From NCBI GenBank assembly GCA_910586215.1, contig CAJUGH010000001.1:1-64000 (forward strand): DNA of 64,000 nucleotides, written 5' to 3'. Both the position numbers and the translations under genes were made by a program. The notes beneath the pieces are model-generated. The model was not told the origin of the DNA. It ran no database searches and saw nothing but the letters and a program-made list of their open reading frames with translations. Shown here in pieces: positions 40,386 through 48,690 of the stretch; position 1 is the first letter of the stretch, and each line of letters begins with the position of its first letter. Origin of the DNA: an uncultured Acetatifactor sp. (lineage in GTDB: Bacteria > Bacillota > Clostridia > Lachnospirales > Lachnospiraceae).

Positions 40386-41270
40386 GTGAGAATAGATGGC
40401 TATACGAGAACCTGCGGAGTGATAGGCAATCCGGTGGAACATACCATGTCCCCGGCCATTCACAATACTTTGGCCAAGGTCCTTTCTAAGAACCTGGTCT
40501 ATGTGCCCTTCCACGTGCCGGAAGGCAGCCTTTCAGCCGCCGTGGCAGGGGCCTTTAGCTTGAATTTGCTGGGGCTTAATGTGACGGTTCCTTATAAGAG
40601 TGAGGTAATTCCCTTCCTGGAGAGTCTGGATCCCCTGGCTGCCCAGATCGGGGCAGTGAATACCCTGGTGAGGACAGCCAAGGGGTTTCGGGGGTATAAT
40701 ACGGATATGCCGGGCCTCTACCGGGCCATGTGCGAAGACGGGGTGCAGATAGAGGGAGAGAATGTCCTGGTCCTGGGGGCCGGTGGGGTGGCCAGGGCTG
40801 TGGCCATGCTCCTGGCACAGAAGGGGGCATCCCAGGTGATCCTGATGAACCGCACCCTGGAAAAGGCAGGACGGATTGCAGAGGAAGTGAACCGGATGGC
40901 AGGCAGATCCCTGGCGTCAGCCATGTCCCTGGCAGAGTATGGCTCCCTGCCGGAGGGGTATTCCTTCCTGGCCATCCAGGCCACCAATGTGGGCATGTAT
41001 CCAAGGGTGGATGCCGCGGTGGTGGAAGATGCCGCATTTTATAGGAAGATACACACGGGCTATGACCTGGTATTTAATCCTGCCAGGACGAAGTTCATGT
41101 CCCTGGTGAGCCAGGGAGGAGGCAGGGCATACAATGGCTTGAAGATGCTACTGTACCAGGGAATCATTGCCTATGAACTGTGGACAGGCGCTCGGGTGGG
41201 AGGGGACCTAGCCGCAGAAGCATTCAGGGAGATGGAGAAGGCCATGACATACAGGAAGGAGGAAAGTTGA
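40386..41270 (+). CDS. aroE: Shikimate dehydrogenase
   Basis: A 294-residue enzyme that reduces 3-dehydroshikimate to shikimate with NADPH. Substrate site SPAIHN and NVTVPYK (catalytic Lys), GYNTDMPG (catalytic Asp), the Rossmann motif VLVLGAGGVARAVA, and NRTLEKA (NADP-binding) are present. The GTG at 40386 is chosen because GGAGGAG lies ahead and family proteins start with IDGYT...GVIGNPVEHT; the long upstream extension overlaps yqeG. The gene leads aroE-aroK-aroQ. Confidence 0.95.
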   Translation: MRIDGYTRTCGVIGNPVEHTMSPAIHNTLAKVLSKNLVYVPFHVPEGSLSAAVAGAFSLNLLGLNVTVPYKSEVIPFLESLDPLAAQIGAVNTLVRTAKGFRGYNTDMPGLYRAMCEDGVQIEGENVLVLGAGGVARAVAMLLAQKGASQVILMNRTLEKAGRIAEEVNRMAGRSLASAMSLAEYGSLPEGYSFLAIQATNVGMYPRVDAAVVEDAAFYRKIHTGYDLVFNPARTKFMSLVSQGGGRAYNGLKMLLYQGIIAYELWTGARVGGDLAAEAFREMEKAMTYRKEES

Positions 41271-41274
41271 GGAA

Positions 41275-41916
41275 ATGGAGCGGGGCAGGAATATCGTCCT
41301 GATTGGGTTTATGGGCAGCGGAAAGACATCAGTGGGGTTGAAGCTGTCCTACAGGCTGCGGATGACTGTGGAGGATACAGACAAACTCATAGAGCGCCGG
41401 GAGGGCAGATCCGTCAGCCAGGTGTTTGCGGAACAGGGGGAAGCGTATTTCAGGCAGCAGGAGACAAGGCTTCTTCAGGAGCTTCTTGCCTGTCCCTATG
41501 CCAGGATCTATTCCGTAGGTGGCGGCACGCCTGTGCGCCGGGAGAACAGGGAACTGCTTCGGGAACTGGGGATGGTGGTCTATCTGCAGGTTAGTCCTGA
41601 GACAGTATACAACAGGCTGAAGGGGGACGTGACCAGGCCGCTGCTGCAGTGTGAAGATCCCTTAGGCAGGATCCGGGAGTTGATGGAGGAACGCAGGGAG
41701 GCATATGAATCCTGTGCGGATGTGATCCTGGACGGGGATGGCCTGGACATGGAGCAGATCCTGGACAAAATCATGACAGAACTGGGAAACCTGCCTGCCC
41801 TGGCAATGGGACAGGCAGCACAGGAGGACAGGGCGACAGGCTCTATAAGGGGCGTTTCCAGGATGGAAGATACATTAGGGACACGTCAAGAAGCAGGAGA
41901 GGAGAACAGGGATTGA
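41275..41916 (+). CDS. aroK: Shikimate kinase
   Basis: A 213-residue kinase for shikimate to shikimate-3-phosphate. IVLIGFMGSGKTSVG (Walker A), VEDTDKLIERREG (shikimate-binding Asp), FRQQETRLL, and YSVGGGTPVRREN are all typical. Residues beyond about 175 (LPALAMGQAAQEDRATG and on) are an extra, low-complexity tail. The ATG is 4 bp after aroE. Its stop overlaps the start of aroQ. Confidence 0.94.
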   Translation: MERGRNIVLIGFMGSGKTSVGLKLSYRLRMTVEDTDKLIERREGRSVSQVFAEQGEAYFRQQETRLLQELLACPYARIYSVGGGTPVRRENRELLRELGMVVYLQVSPETVYNRLKGDVTRPLLQCEDPLGRIRELMEERREAYESCADVILDGDGLDMEQILDKIMTELGNLPALAMGQAAQEDRATGSIRGVSRMEDTLGTRQEAGEENRD

Positions 41917-42362
41917 TGCAGGAAGGCAGAAGGAAACTATTGGTGATCAACGGACCCAACTTGAATTTCCTGGGGATCCGGGAGAAAAGTGTGTACGGCA
42001 GCCAGGACTATGCATATCTGTGCGGAATGATTCAGGGAAAGGCGAAAGAGACCGGCTGTGAGATTGACATATTCCAGAGCAACCATGAAGGGGCCATCAT
42101 TGACAGGATACAGGAGGCCTATTTTGACGGGACGGAAGGGATCGTGATCAACCCAGGGGCTTTCACCCATTACAGTTATGCCATCCGGGATGCCCTGGCC
42201 AGCATTGTGGTACCCAAGGTGGAGATTCATATCTCCGATATCACCAGGAGGGAGGAGTTCCGCAAGGTGTCTGTCACCGCTCCGGTCTGTGACAGACAGA
42301 TCTATGGGCAGGGGTTAGAAGGGTATCTGCAGGCCATAGAATATATCTTGAATGAAGTGTGA
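41916..42362 (+). CDS. aroQ: 3-dehydroquinate dehydratase, type II
   Basis: A 148-residue type II dehydroquinase: LLVINGPNLNFLGIREKSVY (active-site Tyr), FQSNHEGAIIDRI, GIVINPGAFTHYSYAIRDAL (His), VEIHISDITRREEFRK. It dehydrates 3-dehydroquinate ahead of AroE. ATG at 41916 overlaps the aroK stop in the arrangement TGATG with GGAGAGGAG upstream; a TTG at 41913 is less likely. Confidence 0.95.
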   Translation: MQEGRRKLLVINGPNLNFLGIREKSVYGSQDYAYLCGMIQGKAKETGCEIDIFQSNHEGAIIDRIQEAYFDGTEGIVINPGAFTHYSYAIRDALASIVVPKVEIHISDITRREEFRKVSVTAPVCDRQIYGQGLEGYLQAIEYILNEV

Positions 42363-42393
42363 GAAGATGTTCTAAGAATTTTTTCAAAAAGAG

Positions 42394-42422
42394 TTGAAAT
42401 TTGAGCCTTTTTATATTACACT
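42394..42422 (+). promoter_or_regulatory. Probable promoter of efp
   Basis: TTGAAA (42394-42399), 17-bp spacer, TACACT (42417-42422). AGGAGG-type ribosome site and the efp start follow about 40 nt later. Confidence 0.55.
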
Positions 42423-42464
42423 ATTTGGGAATAGTGGTGTGAAAAAATTTAGGAGGAATAGAAT

Positions 42465-43022
42465 ATGATTTCTGCAGGTGATTTCAGAAATGGTATAACT
42501 ATTGAATACGACAACAATGTGTACCAGATTATTGAATTCCAGCATGTGAAGCCTGGGAAGGGTGCGGCTTTCGTTAGGACAAAGCTGAAGAACATCAAGA
42601 GTGGCGGCGTAGTAGAGAAGACTTTCCGTCCCACTGAGAAGTGTCCCCAGGCCCGTATCGATAGAAAAGATATGCAGTACCTGTATGCGGATGGCGATCT
42701 GTATTATTTTATGGATACAGAGAACTATGAGCAGATTGCCTTGAACGGTGACACCGTTGGCGATGCCTTGAAGTTTGTGAAGGAGAATGAGATGTGCAAG
42801 ATCTGCTCTCACAATGGCAGTGTTTTCTCCGTGGAACCTCCCCTTTTTGTGGAACTGGAGATCACGGAGACAGAGCCAGGCTTCAAGGGAGATACTGCCA
42901 CAGGGGCGAACAAGCCCGCGATTGTGGAGACCGGTGCGCAGGTGGCAGTGCCTTTGTTCGTGGAACAGGGGGACAAGATCAAGATTGACACCAGGACTGG
43001 TGAGTATCTGTCCCGCGTATAA
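42465..43022 (+). CDS. efp: Translation elongation factor P
   Basis: A 185-residue EF-P, which relieves ribosome stalling at polyproline. The three-barrel protein is complete: MISAGDFRNGITIEYDNNVY, QIIEFQHVKPGKGAAFVRTK (loop Lys in KPGKGAA), TFRPTEKCPQARIDRKDMQY, and the C-terminal signature KPAIVETGAQVAVPLFVEQG. TTAGGAGGAATAG precedes the ATG. It is a single-gene unit ended by the terminator at 43095. Confidence 0.97.
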   Translation: MISAGDFRNGITIEYDNNVYQIIEFQHVKPGKGAAFVRTKLKNIKSGGVVEKTFRPTEKCPQARIDRKDMQYLYADGDLYYFMDTENYEQIALNGDTVGDALKFVKENEMCKICSHNGSVFSVEPPLFVELEITETEPGFKGDTATGANKPAIVETGAQVAVPLFVEQGDKIKIDTRTGEYLSRV

Positions 43023-43094
43023 ATCCCTGTGCCGGCTGACGGCAAAGGCGGTTTACCGAACGCTTTCTTTTCATTTTCGTATGACTGTGCTTGT

Positions 43095-43133
43095 AAGACG
43101 ATGATGCCCTGCCGGGTGTTGTCGTCTTTTTGC
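43095..43133 (+). terminator. Intrinsic terminator after efp
   Basis: AAGACGA (43095-43101) pairs with TCGTCTT (43122-43128), with an inner CCCtgccGGG, followed by TTTTG. The rest of the 385-nt gap to the next gene holds repeat copy D (43210 on) and nothing else I can support. Confidence 0.75.
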
Positions 43134-43209
43134 TGTATTTGCTTTACATCCGTTTATCTGTTTTATCTGTTTCATCCGTTGTATTCCCGTGAGCAATGAG
43201 GAAAATGGA

Positions 43210-43310
43210 TTACTGTTCATTCCGTTCGCAGTAACAAATGCACTGCATGGCAGTCTCGGGTTTGTCACGCAAAAGATGCGTGACAACATCTCGCGGTGGA
43301 TTCTGTTCCG
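43210..43310. repeat. Dispersed palindromic repeat, copy D
   Basis: TTACTGTTCATTCCGTTCGC, AACAAATGCACTGC, GTCTCGGGTTTGTCACGC, then GCGTGAC and CGCGGTGG. It lines up with the full copy at 48338-48468, including the central palindrome. The right end is degenerate, so the boundary is approximate. Confidence 0.7.
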
Positions 43311-43407
43311 TCTTTCATGGAATATTCCGGAATATCTGGTGTCTGGGGATTGCCCGCAGACCAACGCAACAACCAAACCAATAAGAAAGGAAAAGGAAAG
43401 TAAGCAT

Positions 43408-44325
43408 ATGGAAATTCATGAATTTGCAAGAAAAGTAAGCACGGCCCTGCAGGCAGAACTGGGGGAGGGATATCATGTGGAATACAGGGAGGTGAGGAAG
43501 AACAATGGCGTCTTTTTGTGCGGGCTGCTGGTCACGGCCCGGGACCGGAATGTGGTTCCCACCATCTATTTAAACGATTTCTGGGAGGCTTATGAAGGGG
43601 GCATGACCCTGTCAGAGGTGATTAGGCGGGTGGCAGACATCTACTTGGGGGAAACTCCGGACCGGGATGTGGACATGGATTTTTTCAGGTCTTTTGAGCA
43701 GGTGAGGGACAGGATCTGCTACCGCCTGGTGGGAAGGGCCAGGAACCGGGAGCTTCTGCTGGATATTCCCTATTTGGAATACCTGGATATGGCCATCTGT
43801 TTCTTCTATGCCTTCCAGAGCAAGGAACTGGGGGAGGGGAGCATCCTGGTGCTGAATTCCCACATGGAATTCTGGAATACGGACAAGGAGGAACTGATGC
43901 GTCTCGCCCAGGCTAACACCCCCAGGCTCTATCCCTGGATGTGTGCACCCATGGACGACATCCTGATGGGGGCCATGGGAGAAGACTGTGACTGGGAAGT
44001 GCCCGAAGAATATGACGGCCAGGAGGATGTGCCGCTGTTTCCCATGCGGGTACTCAGCAACCGGCAGCAGATAAACGGTGCGTCCTGTGTGCTCTACCCT
44101 GGTGTACTGGATCAGGTTGCCCGGGAGATGGGGTGTGGCTTTTTCCTCTTGCCAAGTTCTGTCCATGAGATGATCCTGCTGCCAGATAAGGGGGAGGAGA
44201 ACCCTCAGGGACTGAAATCCATGATCGTCCAGGTGAACAGGACCCAGGTGCCGCCGGAGGATATTCTGACTGACAGCCTGTACCGTTATGACCCGGAGAA
44301 GAATCACATGAAAAAAATTTTATAA
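43408..44325 (+). CDS. DUF5688 family protein
   Basis: A 305-residue protein of the Lachnospiraceae-type DUF5688 family: MEIHEFARKVSTALQAEL start, REVRKNNGVFLCGLLV, PTIYLNDFWEAYEGGMTLSE, a middle FEQVRDRICYRLVGRARNRE, FYAFQSKELGEGSILVLNSH, and the terminal VLSNRQQINGASCVLYPGVL, SSVHEMILLPD. Many strains carry several copies; function is not known. There is no signal peptide or membrane helix. GGAAAGTAAGC precedes the ATG at 43408, so the longer frame is rejected. Confidence 0.85.
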   Translation: MEIHEFARKVSTALQAELGEGYHVEYREVRKNNGVFLCGLLVTARDRNVVPTIYLNDFWEAYEGGMTLSEVIRRVADIYLGETPDRDVDMDFFRSFEQVRDRICYRLVGRARNRELLLDIPYLEYLDMAICFFYAFQSKELGEGSILVLNSHMEFWNTDKEELMRLAQANTPRLYPWMCAPMDDILMGAMGEDCDWEVPEEYDGQEDVPLFPMRVLSNRQQINGASCVLYPGVLDQVAREMGCGFFLLPSSVHEMILLPDKGEENPQGLKSMIVQVNRTQVPPEDILTDSLYRYDPEKNHMKKIL

Positions 44326-44365
44326 AAAAATTGAAATTCCTGCTGGACAGATGACGTTTTTTGTG

Positions 44366-44503
44366 ATACTATAATCGAGGTGATGTAACAATTTTGTAAT
44401 AATTTGCATCCGTAGTCTAATGGATAGAACGAAGGCCTCCGACGCCTTTAATGCAGGTTCGATTCCTGTCGGATGCACTTTACATCACCTCGTTTTATAG
44501 TAT
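44366..44503 (+). other. Inverted repeat enclosing tRNA-Arg
   Basis: CGAGGTGATGTAA (44376-44388) before the tRNA is perfectly complementary to TTACATCACCTCG (44480-44492) after it, and ATACTATAA (44366-44374) to TTATAGTAT (44495-44503). The left arm overlaps a TATAAT (44370-44375). In the pre-tRNA the 13-bp part would pair leader with trailer and is followed by TTTTATAG, so it may help termination or processing. Confidence 0.7.
44406..44477 (+). tRNA. tRNA-Arg (anticodon CCG)
   Basis: A 72-nt cloverleaf: acceptor GCATCCG/CGGATGC, anticodon stem AAGGC/GCCTT with loop CTCCGAC, T arm CAGG-TTCGATT-CCTG, and discriminator A. The anticodon CCG reads CGG (Arg). CCA is not encoded. Confidence 0.93.
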
Positions 44504-44596
44504 TTCTTGTAAGGATATGCGAATACTGTATGCAATGGAGGAGCCGCTTGCGGCTTTTTCCGTTTCTGCAGGAATGTCTGTGAGGAAAGGAGATTT

Positions 44597-45841
44597 ATGG
44601 GCAGGGATAACATGAGGGATATCCGGGGTTATATTGTGAAGCATTGCAAGATCGTTTTCCCGGTGATTCTGATCGTGGTAGTGGCTGTCACCGTATCTGT
44701 GGCCCTTGGAGCCAACAGAAGGCGTATGGAAGAGAGCAGCGCGGCAGGGGATGGCACGGCAGAGAGCGGTTCGGAAGCACAGCAGATGCTCACAGGTGTT
44801 CCCCTGGAGGATGTGCCGCTTGTGGCGAATGAAGACAGTGAGATCTATTCCCTGGTGGCCACTTATTACAATGCAGTGGGGCTGGGGGACGAGAATGCTT
44901 TAAGGGAAGTCTGTGACCAGGTGGACGAAAATGACATGATCCGGAGGCTGGAGACCTCCAAGTACCTGGATCACTATGAGGATCTGCAGGTATTTACGAA
45001 GCCGGGACCTGCGGAAGGCTCCACGGTGGCATATGTCTACTATAAAGTGTTTTTCAAGGAACATGAGGCAGGATTCCCTGGGTATGAGACACTATATATC
45101 TGCAGGGATGACCAGGATATGTTATATATTAAGAGTGAGGATAATTTCACCGAGGAGGAGGCGGCCTATATCCGGGAGGTGACCAGCCAGAGTGATGTGG
45201 CAGAGTTCAATAACCGGGTGGCAGTGGAATACAATGAACTGCTGGAGGCCAATCCCCAGCTTGCCAAGTATCTGAAGGAACTGGCGAAGCAGGTGGATGT
45301 GGATATCGGTGTCACCCTGGCAGACAAGAATGCCGGCAATGTCCAGGAACCTTCCCAGGAAGGTGGGGAAGGCGGCCAGGAGCCGGACGAAGGCACGGAT
45401 CCTGGGGCCGGCCAGTCAGATCCGGCAGACCCTGCGGAGAGTGTGCCCAAATCGGCTACAGCTACCACAACCGTGAATGTCCGTGCGTCTGACAGCGAAC
45501 TGGCAGACAAGATCGGCAAGGTGACGGGAGGAACCAAGCTGGAGGTGCAGGAAGTCCGGGAAAACGGCTGGACAAAGGTGGTGTATGAGGGAAAGGACGG
45601 CTTCATCAAGTCTGAATACCTGCAGCTGGCAGAGAGTGCCCAGGGACAGGATGCCATTGGTTCCGTGACAGCCCTGGAGAGTGTGAATGTGCGTGCGGCA
45701 GCCAGCCAGACAGCAGAGATCCTGGGACTGCTGGCAGGAGGGGAATCCCTGGAACTGATTGGAAGCGAAGGTGAGTGGTTCAAGGTGAAGTTCAACGGCC
45801 AGGTAGGATTTGTGAAAGCCGAATATGCCCGGCAGGATTGA
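44597..45841 (+). CDS. Membrane-anchored protein with two SH3b domains
   Basis: A 414-residue protein: short cytoplasmic N terminus, one membrane helix (IVFPVILIVVVAVTVSVALG, about 19-38), an NTF2-like extracellular region (YSLVATYYNAVGLGDENALR, VAYVYYKVFFKE), a Glu/Gly/Pro linker, and two SH3b repeats (ATATTTVNVRASDSELADKI and VTALESVNVRAAASQTAEIL, each with a GWTKVVYEGKDGFIKSEYL-type end). SH3b domains bind peptidoglycan or peptides, so a cell-wall role is likely. The start follows AAAGGAG by 6 bases. Confidence 0.88.
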   Translation: MGRDNMRDIRGYIVKHCKIVFPVILIVVVAVTVSVALGANRRRMEESSAAGDGTAESGSEAQQMLTGVPLEDVPLVANEDSEIYSLVATYYNAVGLGDENALREVCDQVDENDMIRRLETSKYLDHYEDLQVFTKPGPAEGSTVAYVYYKVFFKEHEAGFPGYETLYICRDDQDMLYIKSEDNFTEEEAAYIREVTSQSDVAEFNNRVAVEYNELLEANPQLAKYLKELAKQVDVDIGVTLADKNAGNVQEPSQEGGEGGQEPDEGTDPGAGQSDPADPAESVPKSATATTTVNVRASDSELADKIGKVTGGTKLEVQEVRENGWTKVVYEGKDGFIKSEYLQLAESAQGQDAIGSVTALESVNVRAAASQTAEILGLLAGGESLELIGSEGEWFKVKFNGQVGFVKAEYARQD

Positions 45842-45869
45842 GATGGATGTATAATTATCAGGATAATGG

Positions 45870-45935
45870 ACAGCCTTTTACAGGAGAACCTGTAAAGGGC
45901 TGTTCTGCTGTTTACGGATGGGAACAGCAGAACAG
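45870..45935 (+). other. Two overlapping hairpins between the SH3 gene and the 46003 gene
   Basis: Hairpin 1: ACAGCC...ACAGG-agaa-CCTGT...GGCTGT (45870-45903). Hairpin 2: CTGTTCTGCTGTT (45900-45912) with AACAGCAGAACAG (45923-45935), a perfect 13-bp stem with a 10-nt loop. They share 45900-45903, so they compete at their join. Hairpin 1 may be a terminator for the SH3 gene; hairpin 2 lies in the leader of the next gene. Confidence 0.6.
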
Positions 45936-46002
45936 ATATTTGTGACGGGCATACCCTGGGGAGGGTGTATACCCCCTCTTAGAGCGCACGGGAGGTATAA
46001 GC

Positions 46003-46434
46003 ATGAAATCACATGAGGCGGCAGTGTACCGGGAGATCCAGAAGAACACGGAGATGGCCATGAAGGCCATAGACACCATATCTGACAAAGTGCATGATGA
46101 GGCGCTGGCCATCCAGATTGCCAGGCAGTCGTTGAAGTATGCACAATTGCACAATGAAGCGTCAAGGCAGCTGGTGGAAGCCAGGGCAGAAAGCTACCAG
46201 GGCAGTGTACTGGCAGATGCCATGCTGCGGACAGGGATTCATTATAATACCATGTTGAATACCAGCACAAGCCATATTGCGGAGATGATGATCAAGGGGA
46301 GCACCAATGGGATCCTGGAGATGGAGAAAGTATTGAAGCACCATGGAGATGCCGGGGAGAAGCCAGTGGAACTGGCTAGGGAACTGATTGACTTTGAAGA
46401 GAAAAATGTGGAGAGACTCAAGCACTATCTGTAA
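46003..46434 (+). CDS. Uncharacterised all-helical protein
   Basis: A 143-residue protein not recognised by name. It is predicted to be four helices without membrane segment or signal peptide: EAAVYREIQKNTEMAMKAID, VHDEALAIQIARQSLKYAQL, TSTSHIAEMMIKGSTNGILE and VELARELIDFEEKNVERLKH. Length and helix spacing resemble ferritin-like or DUF-type small bundle proteins seen in Lachnospiraceae, but the metal-binding ExxH pattern is missing. GGGAGG precedes the ATG by about 9 bases. A palindromic GAGGGTGTATACCCCCTC lies just upstream of the ribosome site and could be an operator. Confidence 0.7.
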   Translation: MKSHEAAVYREIQKNTEMAMKAIDTISDKVHDEALAIQIARQSLKYAQLHNEASRQLVEARAESYQGSVLADAMLRTGIHYNTMLNTSTSHIAEMMIKGSTNGILEMEKVLKHHGDAGEKPVELARELIDFEEKNVERLKHYL

Positions 46435-46480
46435 GCGGTAAGCATCTTTTCTGCTATTTTTATAGCATGGTATATATTTC

Positions 46481-46646
46481 GTTACTTTTCACGGGGGCCG
46501 CGAGGTGTTTTTGTGCGAATTCTGCACATAAAACCCGAGACTGCCCAAAATGAGCGCATTCTGCTCAATCCATGACAGTAGAATGCCTGCATTCTACTGT
46601 ATGTGTGCATCAAGTTACTTTGAGTGGCAGGGCCATGAAAAGTAAC
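46481..46646. repeat. Dispersed palindromic repeat, copy E (MITE-like)
   Basis: Ends are GTTACTTTTCACGG and (G)CCATGAAAAGTAAC, inverted to each other. The interior holds CAGTAGAATGC...CATTCTACTG, a further hairpin, shared with copy A, and GTGTGCATC. It fills most of the gap before the gdhA promoter. Nothing else in 46435-46755 is supported. Confidence 0.75.
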
Positions 46647-46755
46647 GATATTTCCTAAGGATAGAAGTGCAGAATGCACAATAGGAAATAGATATATTGT
46701 GCAAACTATCTAAAAAAGAGAGAAAAACTTTTACAGTTTAGTGGGATAAAGCGTG

Positions 46756-46793
46756 TTGAGAAATGGAAAACCACAGGTTATAATAATCTGTGG
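46756..46793 (+). promoter_or_regulatory. Promoter of gdhA with inverted repeat over the -10 box
   Basis: TTGAGA (46756-46761), 17 bp, TATAAT (46779-46784). CCACAG (46771-46776) and CTGTGG (46788-46793) form an inverted repeat centred on the -10 box. A repressor binding there would block transcription. The motif CCACAG recalls the AAACCACA elements before the microcompartment promoters, but this may be chance. Confidence 0.65.
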
Positions 46794-46887
46794 ACAATAC
46801 TGATGCCAAAAGGGCGTGGAGCAGTAGATTCCATGCCTTTTTCCATGAGAAGAGCCAGAGAGGTAACTTATAAAGGAGGATGAGAAA

Positions 46888-48228
46888 ATGTCATATGTTG
46901 ATGAGGTGTATGAACTGGTAGTTGCCAAGAACCCGGCGCAGCCTGAGTTCCACCAGGCAGTGAAAGAAGTCTTAGAGTCCCTGCGGGTTGTGATCGAGGC
47001 AAATGAAGAGAAGTACCGTAAGGATGCCCTGCTGGAGAGGATTGTAACTCCGGAGAGGCAGCTTCTGTTCAGGGTACCCTGGGTGGACGACAAGGGGCAG
47101 GTGCAGGTGAACAACGGGTTCCGCGTGCAGTTTAACTCTGCCATTGGTCCTTACAAGGGAGGACTGCGCCTGCATCCTTCCGTGAACCTGGGTATCATCA
47201 AGTTCCTGGGATTCGAGCAGATCTTCAAGAATTCCCTGACCGGCCTGCCCATTGGCGGTGGCAAGGGTGGTTCCGATTTCGACCCCAAGGGTAAGTCAGA
47301 CAGGGAAGTGATGGCATTCTGCCAGAGCTTCATCACAGAACTGTACAAGTATATCGGTGCAGATACAGATGTGCCGGCAGGGGATATTGGCACAGGTGCC
47401 AGGGAGATCGGCTATATGTATGGCCAGTACAAGAGGCTCACAGGACTCTACGAAGGGGTGCTCACGGGCAAGGGTTTAAGCTATGGCGGTTCCCTGGCCA
47501 GGACGGAGGCCACGGGCTATGGCCTGTTGTACCTTACAGAGGAAATGCTAAAGTGCAATGGCAAAGACATCAAGGGCAAGACCATTGCTGTATCCGGTGC
47601 TGGGAATGTGGCCATCTACGCCATCCAGAAGGCATGGCAGCTTGGTGGGAAGCCTGTGACCTGTTCTGACTCCACTGGATGGATCTATGATCCGGACGGA
47701 ATTGACGTGGCCCTGCTCAAGGAGATCAAGGAAGTGAAGCGCGGCAGGCTCACGGAGTATGCGGCTGCCAGGCCCGGTGCCCAGTACCATGAGGCAGGCA
47801 GTTCCAAGGTGTGGTCTGTGAAATGTGACATTGCCCTGCCTTGCGCTACCCAGAATGAACTGGACCTGGAAGATGCCAAGGCCCTGGTGGCAAATGGCTG
47901 TTTTGCAGTGGCAGAGGGAGCAAACATGCCTACCACCATGGAGGCCACGGAATATTTCCAGGCAAACGGCGTCCTGTTCTGTCCTGGCAAGGCGGCCAAC
48001 GCCGGCGGCGTGGCTACCTCGGCACTGGAGATGAGCCAGAACAGCGAGAGGCTGAGCTGGACCTTTGAGGAAGTGGATTCCAAGCTTCAGGGGATCATGG
48101 TGAACATTTTCCACAACCTGGACGATGCAGCGAAGAGATTCGGCTGTGAAGGCAATTATGTGGCAGGTGCCAACATTGCAGGCTTCCTGAAGGTGGCTGA
48201 GGCCATGACGGCCCAGGGTGTGGTATAA
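46888..48228 (+). CDS. gdhA: NADP-type glutamate dehydrogenase
   Basis: A 446-residue hexameric-type GDH that interconverts glutamate and 2-oxoglutarate plus ammonia. PIGGGKGGSDFDPKGKS (catalytic Lys region), GDIGTGAREIGYMYGQY (catalytic Asp), the Rossmann motif TIAVSGAGNVAIYA, and CIALPCATQNELD-type region are intact. The size and GGKGGSDFDPKGKS fit the NADP-specific small-subunit class. AAAGGAGG precedes the ATG. It is a monocistronic unit with its own terminator. Confidence 0.97.
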   Translation: MSYVDEVYELVVAKNPAQPEFHQAVKEVLESLRVVIEANEEKYRKDALLERIVTPERQLLFRVPWVDDKGQVQVNNGFRVQFNSAIGPYKGGLRLHPSVNLGIIKFLGFEQIFKNSLTGLPIGGGKGGSDFDPKGKSDREVMAFCQSFITELYKYIGADTDVPAGDIGTGAREIGYMYGQYKRLTGLYEGVLTGKGLSYGGSLARTEATGYGLLYLTEEMLKCNGKDIKGKTIAVSGAGNVAIYAIQKAWQLGGKPVTCSDSTGWIYDPDGIDVALLKEIKEVKRGRLTEYAAARPGAQYHEAGSSKVWSVKCDIALPCATQNELDLEDAKALVANGCFAVAEGANMPTTMEATEYFQANGVLFCPGKAANAGGVATSALEMSQNSERLSWTFEEVDSKLQGIMVNIFHNLDDAAKRFGCEGNYVAGANIAGFLKVAEAMTAQGVV

Positions 48229-48306
48229 GGGCATATTGGTGTACGGGTTTCCGTGATTGCCCGGGGAACAGCAAAGAGACAACAAGGAAAATATGACGGA
48301 TAAGAA

Positions 48307-48338
48307 GCTCCGGGGCGGTGCGGCCCCGGGGCTTTTAT
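48307..48338 (+). terminator. Intrinsic terminator of gdhA
   Basis: GCTCCGGGGC (48307-48316) pairs with GCCCCGGGGC (48323-48332), followed by TTTTATTA. Repeat copy F starts at its last bases. Confidence 0.88.
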
Positions 48339-48468
48339 TACTGTTCATTCCGTTCACGGCAACTATGCACACAAAACGCCAAATGCAGGCGTTTTGGCGC
48401 AGGTTGTCTCGGATTTGCCACGCTGGGGACGCGTGAAAACACCTGGCGGTGGCACCTGTGAGCAGTAA
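48338..48468. repeat. Dispersed palindromic repeat, copy F (full-length)
   Basis: The most complete copy: TTACTGTTCA at the left end and TGAGCAGTAA at the right end (9 of 10 inverted), with inner AACGCCAAATGCAGGCGTT (hairpin) and ACGCTGGGGACGCGT. About 131 bp, non-coding, MITE-like. Related copies are at 11131, 20555, 43210, 46481 and 58645. Confidence 0.8.
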
Positions 48469-48490
48469 CGGGCTTTTTCAGACAAATTCC

Positions 48491-48519
48491 TTGACAAGAA
48501 TAGCAATACTATATATGAT
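48491..48519 (+). promoter_or_regulatory. Sigma-A promoter of the rnhA-ligA unit
   Basis: TTGACA (48491-48496), 17 bp, TATGAT (48514-48519). A leader of about 165 nt follows in which nothing else is recognised. It directly follows repeat copy F. Confidence 0.75.
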
Positions 48520-48690
48520 AAAGATGTCTCTATGATCTAGAGAAAACGTCTATTCCACTTTCAGAAAATCCAACCTTGCAGACAGATAGATACATAAATT
48601 GGCAGGTGAACTTTTTTCTTGCCGGCAATTTGTATATGGGACAGTGTTTGTTTGGAACTGTGATGTCGGAACGATAACAGGGGACAAAAT

